Shown: positions 62,991 to 64,000 of the stretch, piece by piece
Numbering within the stretch: the stretch's first letter is position 1
Layout of the letters: each line of letters starts with the position of its first letter
From: G963662675 sp963662675
GTDB lineage: Bacteria > Bacteroidota > Bacteroidia > Bacteroidales > Prolixibacteraceae
NCBI GenBank assembly: GCA_963662675.2
Contig: CAXXHP010000005.1
Span: forward strand, 175,551-239,550
DNA length: 64,000 nt
Direction: 5' to 3'
Notes under the pieces: model-generated
What the model was told of the DNA's origin: nothing
Databases searched by the model: none
What the model saw: the letters and a program-made list of their open reading frames with translations, nothing else
Translations under genes and position numbers: made by a program

Positions 62991-64000
62991 CAAAATAAGC
63001 CGATTTATCATTGTTGGGGTATGTGTATTTTTCACAACCATTTCGTTTGCACAGAACAATAGCACATCATCTCCATATTCAAGATTTGGAGTAGGAGATT
63101 TACATTCGTACTCGTTTGGTCGATTTGCGGCAATGGGTGGTGCGTCTATTGGCAGCAGACACCAAGTTCAAATTAACACATCCAATCCTGCGTCCTATGC
63201 TGCTATTGACAGCATGTCCTTCATTTTTGAGTTTGGGGCTGATGCGCGATTTTCGGAACACAAAACCACAAATGCATCCGTTAAAACAAACGATGTTAAT
63301 TTTAGATATTTCACTTTAAGTTGGCCAATAACCCGATGGGCCGCAGCTAGTGTCGGAGTACTACCATATGCAGACAAAGGGTATGATATATATTTCGAAG
63401 AGGAAAGTGATGATATTGGCCGTGTAGGACACAACTATTTTGGAACTGGATCTCTTTCAAAAGCTTATTTTGGAACCGGGATTAACTTAACAGAAACCTT
63501 CTCTGTAGGGGTTAATGTATATTACCTTTTTGGAACATTAAGACAAAATAACTCCATAAGCTTTCCTGATGATGCCAGCCAATTTAACTTTAACGAAACG
63601 GAGAAAATCAGATTGCGTGATTTCTCATATACGCTTGGACTCCAATACGACGTCAAACTGAAAAATGATGATTTTTTAACAATTGGTGCAACTTTAAATA
63701 ACAAACCAAAATTCACAGCGTTCCATGACCTGTTGCAGGAAAAATATCTTCAATATGGTACGGTTCTATTTTCAGACACAATCAGTCATATTATTGAAGA
63801 CAAAAGTACTATCCAACTGCCCACCTCATATGGCTTTGGACTATCTTACAACAAATTGGACAAGCTAGAAATAAACGCTGACTATTATTATTCGAAATGG
63901 GGAAGTTCCACCTTTTTCGGACAAACGATACCTGAGCTTACTGATCAATCAAGAATTTCACTGGGGGTAGAATATACTCCAAATTCAAAATCAATAAGAA
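62983..64000 (+). CDS. Outer-membrane beta-barrel protein, N-terminal 339 residues (runs off the window)
   Basis: Starts ATG at 62983, overlapping coaX by 8 nt, and is open to the end of the window. A signal peptide (about residues 1-23, FIIVGVCVFFTTISFAQ) precedes SSPYSRFGVGDLHSYSFGRF and a beta-barrel with FadL/OmpP1-like features (GGASIGSRHQVQINTSNPASYAAIDS; repeated Y-x-x-x-G-x strands). In Bacteroidia a similar protein commonly follows coaX and is annotated as hypothetical or 'outer membrane protein'. The role is unknown; hydrophobic solute transport is a possible guess from fold. The C-terminus is outside. Confidence 0.75.
   Translation, partial: MGNKISRFIIVGVCVFFTTISFAQNNSTSSPYSRFGVGDLHSYSFGRFAAMGGASIGSRHQVQINTSNPASYAAIDSMSFIFEFGADARFSEHKTTNASVKTNDVNFRYFTLSWPITRWAAASVGVLPYADKGYDIYFEEESDDIGRVGHNYFGTGSLSKAYFGTGINLTETFSVGVNVYYLFGTLRQNNSISFPDDASQFNFNETEKIRLRDFSYTLGLQYDVKLKNDDFLTIGATLNNKPKFTAFHDLLQEKYLQYGTVLFSDTISHIIEDKSTIQLPTSYGFGLSYNKLDKLEINADYYYSKWGSSTFFGQTIPELTDQSRISLGVEYTPNSKSIR

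Noticed and set aside
1..64000. CRISPR array, rRNA or tRNA genes
   Set aside because: No regularly spaced repeats and no tRNA-like T-loop/acceptor structures were noticed in the intergenic regions; short or unusual RNAs could still be missed by eye.

Overview
The window is chromosomal DNA from a member of the Bacteroidota, most likely class Bacteroidia and near Marinilabiliales/Prolixibacteraceae. The signs are gene orders typical of the group (lysS-gpsA-pgi; purH next to mreB-mreC-mreD-pbp2-rodA), an OMP_b-brl-type TonB receptor, a DUF4251 protein, -7 promoter boxes of the form TAnnTTTG in front of several genes, and few recognisable Shine-Dalgarno sequences. Genus and species cannot be read from it. 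No tRNA, rRNA or CRISPR array was seen.

Layout. 1-7.4 kb: an envelope permease (partial), a flippase-like membrane protein, rsmA, mgtE, and a cluster of a RimB-type protease, RimK and an AstE/aspartoacylase-type hydrolase, then a MacB-type permease. 7.6-14.9 kb: purH and the rod-shape/elongasome operon mreB-mreC-mreD-mrdA-rodA. 15-25.3 kb: a lysine-aminomutase-like radical SAM protein, acpH, a PfkB kinase, an EamA transporter, pgi, gpsA, lysS and recJ. 25.3-34.5 kb: envelope proteins (DUF4251, TonB receptor, an exported dikinase-like lipoprotein, an acyltransferase, a secreted HHH/beta-barrel protein). 34.7-40 kb: purE, hpt, adk, obgE, PAP2 phosphatase and a membrane-anchored MutS homologue. 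40.1-43.3 kb: an acetate-type transporter, a CLC-F-like antiporter, a ProC-like reductase and two large palindromes of one repeat family. 43.4-46.4 kb: an arsR-arsE-arsF-arsG-arsP-like organoarsenical resistance operon with a clear operator. 53.4-64 kb: a U32 peptidase, two coiled-coil envelope proteins, SpoIID and AmpG proteins, then nadB-nadC-coaX and the start of an outer-membrane protein gene.

The most unusual part is 46.5-52.8 kb, an integron-like island. A tyrosine recombinase that lacks the IntI-specific insert is followed by an attI-like region with direct repeats. Two gene cassettes come next, and the two termini of each are inverted repeats of each other (TTAGCGAAA...TTTCGCTA and TTATGCCC...GGGCATA). 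One cassette carries a DUF262 + HEPN pair, the other a protein with a C-terminal HEPN-like Rx4H motif. A complete group II intron sits in the attC between them, in the bottom strand at TTGT|T. Removing it on paper restores a 67-nt attC with pairing R and L boxes, bulged bases and a 3-nt loop. The intron has an enlarged domain V apical loop. An identical 254-bp 3' fragment of it sits in the attC after cassette 2, followed by a REP-like element, further intron debris and a transposase remnant. The cassette genes look like stress or phage-defence genes, but their function is inferred only from domains.
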